Assembly (NCBI RefSeq): GCF_000716875.1
Contig: NZ_JNWQ01000024.1
Coordinates: forward strand, 17,691 to 81,690
Direction: 5' to 3'
DNA length: 64,000 nt
DNA from: Streptomyces novaecaesareae
Lineage (GTDB): Bacteria > Actinomycetota > Actinomycetes > Streptomycetales > Streptomycetaceae
The notes under the pieces are model-generated. The model had not been told where the DNA came from, ran no database searches, and saw only the letters and a program-made list of their open reading frames with translations. This document shows, piece after piece, positions 36,865 through 45,579 of the stretch (within the stretch, counting starts at the first letter, position 1; each line of letters starts with the position of its first letter). The position numbers were made by a program, and so were the translations under genes.

Positions 36865-37542
36865 TCAGTGCTCGTGCCCCAGCGCGAGCTGCCCGGCGCC
36901 CGGAGCGCCGTCCGGGCGCGCCGGGCCCGTGAGGTGCAGCCGCTGCTCCGCCCGGTACTGCAGCAGGAGCACCGAGCGGACCGTCTCGCCGCCCAGGGCG
37001 GTGTAGGAGTGCGGCAGGGCGGCGTCGAAGCCCACGTAGTCGCCCGGGCCGAGTTCGACCTCGCGGCGTCCCGCCCGCACGCGCAGCCGGCCGGACTGGA
37101 CGATGGTGTGCTCGGTGCCGATGTGGCCGGCGGAGATCTGGGTGCCGTCGGTGCGCACCTGCTGGTCGTAGACCTCGAACACCGTGTCCCCGGACTCGAT
37201 CCGGCGCAGTGGCCGCAGGTCGACGCCCCGGCCGCTCAGCACCTCGGCCTCGGCCGCCCGTACCACCGTCACCTCGTCGGCGGGCCGTCCCTCCACCAGG
37301 TCGGAGATCGGCACGCCGAGCACCCGGGAGAGGCCGAGCACGGTCTCCAGGGTCGGGTTGCCAGCGCCGGACTCCAGCTGGGAGAGCGTCGCCTTGCCGA
37401 TCCCGGCCCGCCGGGACAGCTCGGACAGCGAGAGGCCGTGCTCGGCCCGAACCCGTTTCAGGTTGGCGGCGAGCACGCCCCGGACGGACTCCTCCGCCCC
37501 GGCGGCCCCCACGCCCCGGACGGATTCCCCGGCGTCGTTCAC
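36865..37542 (-). CDS. XRE-family regulator with C-terminal cupin domain
   Basis: A 225-residue protein. HTH: ANLKRVRAEHGLSLSELSRR then AGIGKATLSQLESGAGNPTL (residues about 26-66). The C-terminal cupin barrel includes HTIVQSGRLRVRAG, ELGPGDYVGFDAALPH. Such regulators sense amino acids, polyols or similar small molecules. GTG 37542 has GAGG six bases upstream. It is divergent from the M24 peptidase (112 bp between starts), which it may control. Related 14-bp motifs flank the gene (36842-36855 and 37569-37582). Confidence 0.88.
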   Translation of the reverse strand: MNDAGESVRGVGAAGAEESVRGVLAANLKRVRAEHGLSLSELSRRAGIGKATLSQLESGAGNPTLETVLGLSRVLGVPISDLVEGRPADEVTVVRAAEAEVLSGRGVDLRPLRRIESGDTVFEVYDQQVRTDGTQISAGHIGTEHTIVQSGRLRVRAGRREVELGPGDYVGFDAALPHSYTALGGETVRSVLLLQYRAEQRLHLTGPARPDGAPGAGQLALGHEH

Positions 37543-37568
37543 GCTCGACCTCTTCTCTCCCGGCACTG

Positions 37569-37582
37569 TTCGATATACCGTA
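37569..37582. promoter_or_regulatory. Candidate operator TTCGATATACCGTA in the divergent promoter
   Basis: It matches the perfect palindrome TTCGGTAAACCGAA at 36842-36855 at 11 of 14 positions. One copy lies in the shared promoter of the XRE-cupin and M24 genes; the other lies just beyond the XRE-cupin stop. Confidence 0.4.
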
Positions 37583-37654
37583 CGGGACGCATGCCGACGG
37601 ACGGGGCAGCGTAGCGAAGCACCTCGCACCCACCACCCTCACCAGGAGACCGTA

Positions 37655-39178
37655 GTGACCGAGCCCGCCGACACCATCACGTACCGGAAGAACGGCCTCA
37701 CCCGCGGCGTGACGGACGAACTCGCCGAGAACATGAAGCAGGGCTGGGCCGACACCGAGCGCACCGCCCTGGAGCCGGTCCCGCAGGCCGCGCACACCGC
37801 CCGCCGCCGGGCCGAACTGTCCGCCGCCTTCCCCGGCGAGCTGCTGGTCGTCCCGGCCGGCAACCCCAAGGTGCGGGCCAACGACACCGACTACCCGTTC
37901 CGGCCGTCCTCCGACTACGTCTACCTGACCGGCGACCAGTCCCAGGACGCCGTCCTGGTGCTGGAGCCCACGGGCGCGAGCGGCCACACCGCCGTGCTGT
38001 ACCTGCGCAACCGCTCCCGGACCGACAACGGCGAGTTCTGGCTGGACGGCCACGGCGAGCTGTGGGACGGCCGCCGCAACAGCCTGACCGAGAGCGAGCG
38101 GCTGCTCGGCCTGCCCTGCCGGGACGTCCGCACCGTCCACGCCGACCTGCGCGCGGCCGACGGCCCGGTACGGGTGCTGCGCCGCCACGACGCGGCCGTG
38201 GAGCAGTCCCTCGACGGCCGGGCCGACGCCGAGCGGGACGCGGAGTTCGAGGTCTTCCTGTCCGGGCTGCGCCTGGTCAAGGACGAGTTCGAGATCGCCG
38301 AGCTGCGCTTCGCCTGTGACGCCACCGCCCGTGGCTTCGAGGACGTGGTGCGCGTGCTCGGCACCGACTCCGAGACGCCGGAGCGGCTGATCGAGGGCAC
38401 CTTCTTCGTCCGGGCCCGGATCGAGGGCAACGACGTCGGCTACGGCACCATCGCCGCGGCCGGCCCGCATGCCACCACCCTGCACTGGGTGCGCAACAAC
38501 GGCCACGCCAAGCCCGGCGACCTGCTGCTGCTCGACGCGGGCGTGGAGACCAACGAGCTCTACACCGCCGACATCACCCGCACCCTCCCGGTCAGCGGCC
38601 GCTTCACCGAGCTGCAACGCAAGGTCTACGACGCCGTGTTCGCCGCCCAGGAGGCCGGCATCGCCGCGGTCAGGCCGGGCGCCGACTTCCGCGACTTCCA
38701 CCACGCCGCCCAGCGCGAGCTCGCCGAACACCTCACCGCCTGGGGCCTGTTCGGCGATCTGACCGCCGACAAGGTGTACGAGCTGGGCCTGCACCGCCGC
38801 TTCACCCTGGCCGGCACCGGCCACATGCTGGGCATCGACGTCCACGACTGCGCCCACTCCCTCACCGAGCTCCACGTGGACGGCCCGCTGAAGCCGGGCA
38901 TGGTGCTGACCGTCGAGCCGGGCATCTACTTCCAGCAGAACGACCTGACGGTGCCGGAGGAGTACCGCGGCATCGGCGTGCGGATCGAGGACGACATCCT
39001 GGTCACCGAGGACGGCAACGAGAACCTCTCCGCCGCCCTCCCCCGCCGCTCCGACGAGGTCGAGGCCTGGCTGGCCGGCCTGCGCGGCCAGCGGCTGGCG
39101 GAGCCCGTCCCGGCACGGCGTCCGTGCCGAGACGGGGCCCGTCCCGACGAGGGCGGGCTCAGGCGGGCAGCGGCTTGA
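37655..39178 (+). CDS. Xaa-Pro aminopeptidase (aminopeptidase P, M24B)
   Basis: A 507-residue protein. The N-terminal AMP_N domain has VVPAGNPKVRANDTDYPFRP and SDYVYLTGDQSQDAVLVL. The catalytic pita-bread domain carries the metal ligands in LLLLDAGVETNELYTADITR (two Asp), GTGHMLGIDVHD (His), TVEPGIYF (Glu) and GVRIEDDILV (Glu). It releases N-terminal residues before proline using two metal ions. GTG 37655 has AGGAG upstream. The tail beyond about residue 480 is low-complexity and overlaps the convergent GNAT gene by 20 bp. Confidence 0.92.
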   Translation: MTEPADTITYRKNGLTRGVTDELAENMKQGWADTERTALEPVPQAAHTARRRAELSAAFPGELLVVPAGNPKVRANDTDYPFRPSSDYVYLTGDQSQDAVLVLEPTGASGHTAVLYLRNRSRTDNGEFWLDGHGELWDGRRNSLTESERLLGLPCRDVRTVHADLRAADGPVRVLRRHDAAVEQSLDGRADAERDAEFEVFLSGLRLVKDEFEIAELRFACDATARGFEDVVRVLGTDSETPERLIEGTFFVRARIEGNDVGYGTIAAAGPHATTLHWVRNNGHAKPGDLLLLDAGVETNELYTADITRTLPVSGRFTELQRKVYDAVFAAQEAGIAAVRPGADFRDFHHAAQRELAEHLTAWGLFGDLTADKVYELGLHRRFTLAGTGHMLGIDVHDCAHSLTELHVDGPLKPGMVLTVEPGIYFQQNDLTVPEEYRGIGVRIEDDILVTEDGNENLSAALPRRSDEVEAWLAGLRGQRLAEPVPARRPCRDGARPDEGGLRRAAA

Positions 39179-39614
39179 CCCAGCGGCTCCACTGCGGTTC
39201 GGGGTGGTACCCGGCGGACTGCCAGGTGCGGTGGCCCAGCGCGTTGTCGTCCAGCACCATGGCGTCGGCGCGGCGCCCGCCGAGCGCGGCGAAACGCTCC
39301 TCGGCGGCGGCCAACAGGGCGGCGCCGATGCCCCGGCGGCGGTGCCCGGGGTCGACGGCGAGGCGGTAGAGGTGGCAGCGCCAGCCGTCCCAGCCCGCGA
39401 TCACGGTGCCGAGGATGACCGCCGGGTCCTCCGCCGGGGTGGCGACGATCAGGCACTCCGGGTCGCGGGCGAGCAGCGCGGCGACGCCCGCCTCGTCGTC
39501 CGTGATGCTGGTGCCCTTGGCGGCCCGGGCCCAGAGGGCGAGCACGGCGGGGATCTCGTCGGGGGTGGCGGGGCGCAGCACCGGCTTTTCGATTGCGGCA
39601 GTCTGGTCGGTCAT
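39159..39614 (-). CDS. GNAT-family N-acetyltransferase
   Basis: A 151-residue protein: LRPATPDEIPAVLALWARAA at the start, acetyl-CoA loop YRLAVDPGHRRRGIGAALL, and WQSAGYHPEPQWSRWVK. Homologues with this ending are common in actinobacteria, mostly with unknown substrates. It ends inside the 3' tail of the convergent peptidase gene. Confidence 0.85.
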   Translation of the reverse strand: MTDQTAAIEKPVLRPATPDEIPAVLALWARAAKGTSITDDEAGVAALLARDPECLIVATPAEDPAVILGTVIAGWDGWRCHLYRLAVDPGHRRRGIGAALLAAAEERFAALGGRRADAMVLDDNALGHRTWQSAGYHPEPQWSRWVKPLPA

Positions 39615-39721
39615 GCCGGTCTGTCTACCAGCCGCCCCGCACCGCCGCCGGGAATTCCGCCCGGTGAACGGCCGCCACGAACGGGGGCGCCGCGACCGGG
39701 GCGCCGCGACCGGGCCCGCCG

Positions 39722-40393
39722 TCAGCCGAGGCGCCACACCGTGGTGGTCTTGACGGCGGTGTCCTCCAGGTCGGCGACGACCGGCACCTGGTACGCCGCG
39801 ACCGCCGTGAACCGTTCCCGGGGCAGGTAGGCCCGGCCCGGGTCGCCGACGATGACGGTGGCGCCGCGCGCGGCGGCCCGCTCCAGGAAGGGCAGGAAGC
39901 GGGCGGCCATGGCCCGTTCGTAGAAGACGTCGCCCGCGAGCACGACCTCGGCCGGGGCGCCGTCCCCGTCGACCAGGTCCACCAGGGCGCCCTCCACCCG
40001 TACCCCGTTGGCCTCGGCGTTGAGGCCGATCGCGGCCACCGCGTAGGCGTCGATCTCGGCCGCGCGCACGGACGCCGCCCCGCGCAGCGCGGCGGCCACC
40101 CCGACCAGCCCGGAGCCGGCCGCGATGTCCAACACCGCGCGGCCCGCCACCAGTTCGGGGTGGTCCAGGACGTACCGGGTGACGGCCACCCCGCCCGCCC
40201 AGGCGAAGGCCCAGAACGGCGGCGGCAGCCCGGCCTCGCCGCGCGCCCGCTCGGTGGTCTCCCACAGGGCGATGGCGTCCTCGGCCATGTGCAGGCTGAT
40301 CTCGGGCACGAAGGGGACGGGCGTCAGCTCGGTCTCGCGCCGGATGAACGCGAGGTCCTCGGCCGGCTGAAGAGTACGCAGCTCATTCGGCAT
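39722..40393 (-). CDS. SAM-dependent methyltransferase (PrmA / ETFB-lysine-methyltransferase type)
   Basis: A 223-residue class I methyltransferase. FWAFAWAGGVAVTRYVLDHP precedes motif I VLDIAAGSGLVGVAAALRGA. AAEIDAYAVAAIGLNA is the acidic loop and LAGDVFYERAMAARFLPFL the catalytic-side motif. The FWAFAWAGG block is typical of the METTL20/PrmA-like lysine methyltransferase group acting on proteins. Monocistronic; target unknown. Confidence 0.8.
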   Translation of the reverse strand: MPNELRTLQPAEDLAFIRRETELTPVPFVPEISLHMAEDAIALWETTERARGEAGLPPPFWAFAWAGGVAVTRYVLDHPELVAGRAVLDIAAGSGLVGVAAALRGAASVRAAEIDAYAVAAIGLNAEANGVRVEGALVDLVDGDGAPAEVVLAGDVFYERAMAARFLPFLERAAARGATVIVGDPGRAYLPRERFTAVAAYQVPVVADLEDTAVKTTTVWRLG

Positions 40394-40455
40394 TCCCGCA
40401 GCATAGGCCCAGGTGGGGTGTCCTCACGCCCGCCCGGGCGGCCTTCCGGGTGCGC

Positions 40456-41799
40456 TCACGCCCGCCCGGCGGCCTTCTGGGTGCGCCGGGCCAGCGAGTC
40501 GACAACGACGGCGGCCAGCAGCACCGCACCGGTGATCATGAACTGGATGGCGTTGCTGAGGCCTTCGATGTTCATCCCGGACTGGATGGAGCCGATCACC
40601 AGCGCGCCGAGCAGCGCCGACCAGGTCTTGCCGCGCCCGCCGAACAGGCTGGTGCCGCCGATGACGGCCGCCGCGATGGCGTTCATCAGCAGGTTGCCGC
40701 CGCCGGAGGTCTGGCTGGCGGACTGGATCTGCGCGGCCAGGAAGAGGCCGCCGACCGCCGCCATCGTCCCGCAGATGGTGAAGACGCTGATCCGGATCCA
40801 GGACACGTTGATGCCGGCGCGCCGGGCGCCCTCGATGTTGCCGCCGAGCGCGAACACCTGCCGGCCGTAGCCGGTGCGGCGCAGCACGAAGTCCAGCACC
40901 ACGATGAAGATCAGGAAGATCAGCAGGGCCAGCGGCAGCCCCTTGTACTGGTTGAGCGTGTAGGCGGCGAGGAAGGCGACGATCGCCAGCAGCACGGTGC
41001 GCAGCACGATGTCGGCGACCGGCCGGGACGGGACGCCGGCGACCTGGCGCCGACGGCTGTCGATCAGCGAGGAGAACAGGAACAGCGCGACCCCGATCGC
41101 CGCCGTGCCGTAGGCGACGATCTGCTGCCCGTAGATGGTGGTGTAGAGCCGGGAGACGATGTCGTGGCCGGAGAGGTTGACGGTGCCGGTGGTGCCGAGG
41201 ACCTGCAGCATCAGGCCGTTCCAGCCGAGGTTTCCGGCGAGGGTGACCACGAAGGCCGGGACTCCGACCTTGGCGAAGAAGATGCCCTGGATCGCGCCGA
41301 CCACCGCGCCGCCGACCAGGGCGGTGAGCAGTGCGACCCACTCGTTGACGCCGTTGTTGACGTTCAGCACGGCGAAGATCGCCGCGCACAGGCCGCTGAC
41401 CGAGCCGACCGAGAGGTCGATCTCGCCGAGCAGCAGCACGAAGACGATACCGATCGCGATCATGCCGGTGCCGACGATCTGCTGGGACAGGTTGGAGAGG
41501 TTCTGGGCGGACAGGAAGCTGCTGTTGAGGCTGCCGAACACCGCCCAGATCACGATCAGGGCCAGCACGACGGGCAGCGAGCCCAGTTCGCCGCTGCTCA
41601 TCCGGCGGCGGAACTCGCCCAGGTAGCCCTTGATGCCCTCCTGCCGGACGATCAGCCGCGGGTCGACGGCCGGCGTGGCCTCCGGGGCCACCGGGACGGG
41701 GGCGTTGACGCCGCCGGTGGGCATGGAGTCCTCGGGCAGCGGGATGTGGTGGCGCTCGGGTTCGCCGCCGGGGGTGTTCCCCGGGATGTTCTCGCTCAC
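40456..41799 (-). CDS. xylH: Sugar ABC transporter permease (xylose type)
   Basis: A 447-residue membrane protein with about ten helices after a 75-residue cytoplasmic N-terminus. The family signature is intact: GEIDLSVGSVSGL and, near the end, GGTSLFGGRGKTWSALLGAL. The GTG start overlaps the ATPase stop by four bases, with GAGGAGG seven bases upstream. With the ATPase and binding protein it forms a complete carbohydrate uptake system of the ribose/xylose/AI-2 class. Xylose is inferred from the binding protein. Confidence 0.85.
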   Translation of the reverse strand: MSENIPGNTPGGEPERHHIPLPEDSMPTGGVNAPVPVAPEATPAVDPRLIVRQEGIKGYLGEFRRRMSSGELGSLPVVLALIVIWAVFGSLNSSFLSAQNLSNLSQQIVGTGMIAIGIVFVLLLGEIDLSVGSVSGLCAAIFAVLNVNNGVNEWVALLTALVGGAVVGAIQGIFFAKVGVPAFVVTLAGNLGWNGLMLQVLGTTGTVNLSGHDIVSRLYTTIYGQQIVAYGTAAIGVALFLFSSLIDSRRRQVAGVPSRPVADIVLRTVLLAIVAFLAAYTLNQYKGLPLALLIFLIFIVVLDFVLRRTGYGRQVFALGGNIEGARRAGINVSWIRISVFTICGTMAAVGGLFLAAQIQSASQTSGGGNLLMNAIAAAVIGGTSLFGGRGKTWSALLGALVIGSIQSGMNIEGLSNAIQFMITGAVLLAAVVVDSLARRTQKAAGRA

Positions 41800-42575
41800 T
41801 CGGAACCCTCCTCGCCACGGGCCCTCCGGCGGGTCACGGCGTTGTCCGTGGCCCCGGTGATGGCCGAGATGATCTCTTCCTGGTTGGTGTAGCGCTTGTC
41901 GAAGACGCCGTTGTTGCGTCCGAGGCGCAGCACCGCGACGGTGTCCGCGACGGCCATCACGTCCGCCATGTTGTGGCTGATGAGGATCACGCCGTGGTCC
42001 TGCTCGCGCAGCCGCTCGACCAGGTCGAGCACCTGGGCGGTCTGTTCGACGCCCAGGGCCGCGGTCGGCTCGTCCAGCATCACGACCTTGGGCGAGCCGA
42101 TCAGCGCGCGGGCGATGGCCACCACCTGGCGCTGGCCACCGGAGAGCGAGGCGACCGGGATGCGCACGCTCGGGATGCGGATGGACAGGGTGTCCAGCAG
42201 CGTCCGGGAGCGCTTCTCCATCGCGACCTCGTCGAGGATGGTGAAGCGCCGGATCTCGCGGCCGAGGAAGAGGTTCCCGACCACGTCGAGGTTGTCGCAG
42301 AGCGCGAGGTCCTGGTAGACGGTGGCGATGCCCAACTGCTGGGCGTCCTGCGGCCGGTGGATGGTCACCGGTCTGCCCTGCCACTCGATCACGCCGTCGT
42401 CGGGCTGGTGCACCCCGGCGATCGCCTTGACCAGGGTGGACTTTCCGGCGCCGTTGTCGCCGACCAGGGCCACCACCTCGCCGGTGTGCACCTCCAGTTC
42501 GATGTCGGTGAGCGCCTGGACGGCGCCGAACCGCTTGGAGACCCCGCGCAGGGCCAGTACGGTCTCACCTGCCAC
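41796..42575 (-). CDS. xylG: Sugar ABC transporter ATP-binding protein (single ABC domain)
   Basis: A 259-residue ATPase: Walker A ALVGDNGAGKSTLV, Q-loop VYQDLALCDNL, signature SLSGGQRQVVAIARAL, Walker B VVMLDEPTAALG and the H-loop ISHNMADVM. E. coli XylG and RbsA have two ABC domains; this short single-domain form is the usual actinobacterial version and probably works as a homodimer. GTG 42575 is preferred because AGGGAG lies nine bases upstream. It lies between the binding-protein and permease genes. Confidence 0.85.
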   Translation of the reverse strand: MAGETVLALRGVSKRFGAVQALTDIELEVHTGEVVALVGDNGAGKSTLVKAIAGVHQPDDGVIEWQGRPVTIHRPQDAQQLGIATVYQDLALCDNLDVVGNLFLGREIRRFTILDEVAMEKRSRTLLDTLSIRIPSVRIPVASLSGGQRQVVAIARALIGSPKVVMLDEPTAALGVEQTAQVLDLVERLREQDHGVILISHNMADVMAVADTVAVLRLGRNNGVFDKRYTNQEEIISAITGATDNAVTRRRARGEEGSE

Positions 42576-42644
42576 AGTGACCAACTCCCTTGCCCCGCCT
42601 CCGGCGTGGAGGCGAGGCCTGTTCGGGTTCGAGGGGGGCGTCGG

Positions 42645-43766
42645 CTACTGGAGGCCGGCGGCCTTGCAGGCGGCGGCGTAGTCCGGCGTGCAGATCTGGT
42701 CGACGGTGTAGAAGCCGTCCTTGACCACGGTGTCCTTGACGTTGTCCTTGTTGACGACGATCGGGGTGAGCAGGTTGGCCGGCACCTTGTTGCCGCTGCC
42801 GTTGGTCACCGTGGTCGGCGCGAGGGTGGAGTCGAGGGGCTTGCCGCTCGCCAGCGCGACGGCCAGCTGGCCGGCGGCGTCGGTCTCGGGCTTGAACGGC
42901 TTGTAGATCGTCATGGTCTGCGACCCGACCAGGATCCGCTGGATGCCGTCGAGTTGGGCGTCCTGGCCGGTGAGCGGGACGCTCAGGCCGGCCGCCTTCA
43001 GCGCGGTCGCGACGCCGGCGGCCATGCCGTCGTTGGCCGAGTAGGCGCCGACCACCTTGTTCGCGCCGATCGCGGTGATCGCGGCGGCCGCCTCCTGGTT
43101 GGCCTGGTTCGCGTCCCACTGGGGCGTGTCGTACTCCTTGCCGATCTTCAGCTTGCCGTCGATCGCGCTGTGCGCGCCGGCCTTGAAGTCGGCCGCGTTG
43201 GGGTCGGTCGGTGAGCCGTTGATCATGAAGATCTCGCCGGCGTTCGCCTTGTCGCCCACCGCCGCCACCAGGGCCTGGCCCTGCAGTTCGCCGACCTTGT
43301 GGTTGTCGAACGACACGTACGCGTCGGCCGGGCCCTGCGCGAGCCGGTCGTAGGCGAGCACCTTGACGCCCGCGTCGTGGGCCTTCTGCACGGAGGACTG
43401 GATCGACTTGGAGTCCACCGCGTCCAGGATCAGCACCTTGTCGCCCTTGGTGAGGGCGGTGTCCACCTGGGTCTGCTGGAGGGTCGCGTCCTGGTTGGCG
43501 TTGTAGTAGTCGATCTGCGCCTGCGGTGCCAGCTCCTTGATCTTCGCCTCGATCAGCGGCCGGTCGAACTGCTCGTAGCGGGTGGTCTTGGTCTCCGGCA
43601 GCAGCAGCCCGATCCGGACGGCTCCCACGGCGGCGCCGCCGCTCGCGTTCGCGCTGCCCGAGGAACCGCCTCCGGACGACTGCTTGGCGCTGCCGCACGA
43701 CGCCGCGCCCAGACCAAGGGAAACCACGGCGGTGACCGCGAGGACGCGGCGAAACCCGATGCTCAT
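42645..43766 (-). CDS. xylF: Sugar-binding lipoprotein of the xylose ABC transporter
   Basis: A 373-residue protein with a signal sequence and lipobox (LGLGAASC, about residue 24), then a Ser/Gly linker and a periplasmic-binding-protein fold: VRIGLLLPETKTTRYEQFD, LILDAVDSKSIQSSVQKAHD, KVLAYDRLAQGPADAYVSFD, VVGAYSANDGMAAGVATAL, LTGQDAQLDGIQRILVGSQT. The LLLPE-T-RYE start and YDRL-GPADAYVSFD are characteristic of D-xylose-binding proteins. ATG 43766 has GAGAGG six bases upstream. First gene of the three-gene operon. Confidence 0.87.
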   Translation of the reverse strand: MSIGFRRVLAVTAVVSLGLGAASCGSAKQSSGGGSSGSANASGGAAVGAVRIGLLLPETKTTRYEQFDRPLIEAKIKELAPQAQIDYYNANQDATLQQTQVDTALTKGDKVLILDAVDSKSIQSSVQKAHDAGVKVLAYDRLAQGPADAYVSFDNHKVGELQGQALVAAVGDKANAGEIFMINGSPTDPNAADFKAGAHSAIDGKLKIGKEYDTPQWDANQANQEAAAAITAIGANKVVGAYSANDGMAAGVATALKAAGLSVPLTGQDAQLDGIQRILVGSQTMTIYKPFKPETDAAGQLAVALASGKPLDSTLAPTTVTNGSGNKVPANLLTPIVVNKDNVKDTVVKDGFYTVDQICTPDYAAACKAAGLQ

Positions 43767-43865
43767 CTGATGCCTCTCCGGTTGAGTCCTCCCCCTTGCC
43801 CTCCGAGTCTGGGAAGGATCAGCCGCGCCCACGATCCCGGTGACCCGAACGGGTAACCGGAGCGG

Positions 43866-43990
43866 GCATCAGCCCCTCTCGTCCGGCACCGGATCAGCCC
43901 TGCTCGGCCCCCGTCGGGTCAGCTCGCCCGGCCCCCCGCTGGGTCAGCCCCGCCTGGCCCCTGCTGGGTCAGCCCCGCTCGTCCACCACC
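43866..43990. repeat. Five tandem 25-bp repeats at the 3' end of paaK
   Basis: Units start at 43866, 43891, 43916, 43941 and 43966 with a shared core of GGGTCAGCCC type. The copy at 43966 contains the paaK stop (TGA on the minus strand). The array lies between paaK and the xylF promoter. Confidence 0.85.
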
Positions 43991-45303
43991 CGCTTGATCT
44001 TCCCGACCGAGCGCTCCAGGGTGTACGGATCGACCACCTCGGCCGTGACCGTCACCCCGATCCCGTCCTTCACCGCCCGGACGATCGCGGCCCGCGCCGC
44101 CTCCCGCCGCTCGGCCGACGCCTCCGGCCGGGCCTCGACCCGGACGGCCATCCGGTCCAGCCGCCCCTCCCGGGTGAGCCGCAGCTGGAAGTGCGGCGCG
44201 ACGTCCGGGGTGCGCAGCAGGATCTCCTCGATCTGGGTCGGGAAGAGGTTCACCCCGCGCAGGATGATCATGTCGTCGCTGCGTCCGGTGACCTTCTCCA
44301 TCCGCCGGAAGGCCGGCCGTGCGGTGCCGGGCAGCAGCCGGCTGAGGTCGCGGGTGCGGTAGCGGATGATCGGCAGCGCCTCCTTGGTGAGCGAGGTGAA
44401 GACCAGTTCGCCTCCTTCGCCCTCGGGGAGCACCTCGTCGCCGAGGGGGTCGACGACCTCCGGGTAGAAGTGGTCCTCCCAGATGTGCAGCCCGTCCTTG
44501 GTCTCCACGCACTCCTGCGCGATGCCCGGGCCGACGACCTCGGAGAGGCCGTAGATGTCGACGGCGTGCAGGTCGAGCCGCTCCTCGATCTCGCGCCGCA
44601 TCTCCTCCGTCCAGGGCTCGGCCCCGAAGATGCCCACCTTGAGCGAGGTGGTGCGCGGGTCGACGCCCTGCTTCTCGAACTCGTCCAGCAGGGTGAGCAG
44701 GTAGGACGGGGTGACCATGATGATCTCGGGCTCGAAGTCGAGGATCAGCTGCACCTGCCGGGCCGTCATGCCGCCGGAGGCGGGGATGACGGTGCAGCCG
44801 GCCCGCTCGGCGCCGTAGTGTGCGCCGAGGCCGCCCGTGAACAGTCCGTAGCCGTAGGCGATGTGCACCTTGTGGCCGGGTCGGCCGCCGGCCGCGCGGA
44901 TCGAGCGGGCGACGACGTCGGCCCACATGGAGAGGTCGTTGTCGGTGTAGCCGACCACGGTCGGCCGGCCGGTGGTGCCGCTGGAGGCGTGGATCCGGCG
45001 CACCTGCTCCATCGGGACGGCGAACATGCCGAAGGGGTAGGCCTCGCGCAGGTCGGCCTTGGTGGTGAAGGGGTAGTGGGCGAGGTCCGCCAGGGTGCGG
45101 CAGTCCTCGGGGCGGACGCCGGCCGCGTCGAACTTGCGGCGGTAGAGCTCGACGTTGTCGTACGCGTGCCGCAGCGTGGCCCGCAGCCGGGTGAGCTGGT
45201 GGGCGCGCAGCTCGTCCGGGCCCATCCGCTCGCCGGCGTCCAGGAGCGCGGGCGGGATCGGCTCCCCCAGGTGTCGGCGCGGGACGGGTGCGGTGCCGGT
45301 CAT
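43969..45303 (-). CDS. paaK: Phenylacetate-CoA ligase
   Basis: A 444-residue adenylate-forming enzyme that activates phenylacetate with ATP and CoA. The P-loop is ASSGTTGRPT (residues about 107-116). Others: FGAEPWTEEMRREIEE, DIYGLSEVVGPG, DHFYPEVVDPLGDEVLPEGE, YRTRDLSRLLPG, GRSDDMIILRGVNLFP (the last typical of PaaK). ATG 45303 has AGGAGC upstream. It stands alone, without other paa genes in the window. A PaaR-type inverted repeat lies about 40 bp upstream of the start. Confidence 0.92.
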   Translation of the reverse strand: MTGTAPVPRRHLGEPIPPALLDAGERMGPDELRAHQLTRLRATLRHAYDNVELYRRKFDAAGVRPEDCRTLADLAHYPFTTKADLREAYPFGMFAVPMEQVRRIHASSGTTGRPTVVGYTDNDLSMWADVVARSIRAAGGRPGHKVHIAYGYGLFTGGLGAHYGAERAGCTVIPASGGMTARQVQLILDFEPEIIMVTPSYLLTLLDEFEKQGVDPRTTSLKVGIFGAEPWTEEMRREIEERLDLHAVDIYGLSEVVGPGIAQECVETKDGLHIWEDHFYPEVVDPLGDEVLPEGEGGELVFTSLTKEALPIIRYRTRDLSRLLPGTARPAFRRMEKVTGRSDDMIILRGVNLFPTQIEEILLRTPDVAPHFQLRLTREGRLDRMAVRVEARPEASAERREAARAAIVRAVKDGIGVTVTAEVVDPYTLERSVGKIKRVVDERG

Positions 45304-45341
45304 CGTCGCTCCTTCGCTGGCGGGCCGTTCCGGACCCGCCT

Positions 45342-45355
45342 ACCGATCGTTCGGT
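45342..45355. promoter_or_regulatory. TetR/PaaR-like operator ACCGATCGTTCGGT
   Basis: The sequence fits the core ACCG-NN-CG-NN-CGGT described for PaaR, the TetR repressor of phenylacetate genes in Corynebacterium. It lies 39-52 bp upstream of the paaK start, where a repressor would block the promoter. Confidence 0.6.
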
Positions 45356-45579
45356 CAGGCATGCCCGGGCCCAGTAATCCAGTACCCGAACCGAGTGTCA
45401 AGGGATCGCGCAGCACTCCCGGAATGCGAAGTTCCGGCACCTTCGCGCCGACTTGGCCCCGCCCGCTTGGCTGGCCGATATGAAAATCATTACAGAAGTT
45501 TGACCCTGGGGCGGCCTCCCCCGGCCCGACCACATGGTTCAGTAGTGCGGTTTCTCCCCCGCACCCGGAAGTGATCACC

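Noticed and set aside
45481..45495. Zur-box-like sequence TGAAAATCATTACAG upstream of the chimeric gene
   Set aside because: The left arm fits, but the right arm matches only the first three bases, so it is too weak for a zinc-regulator site.
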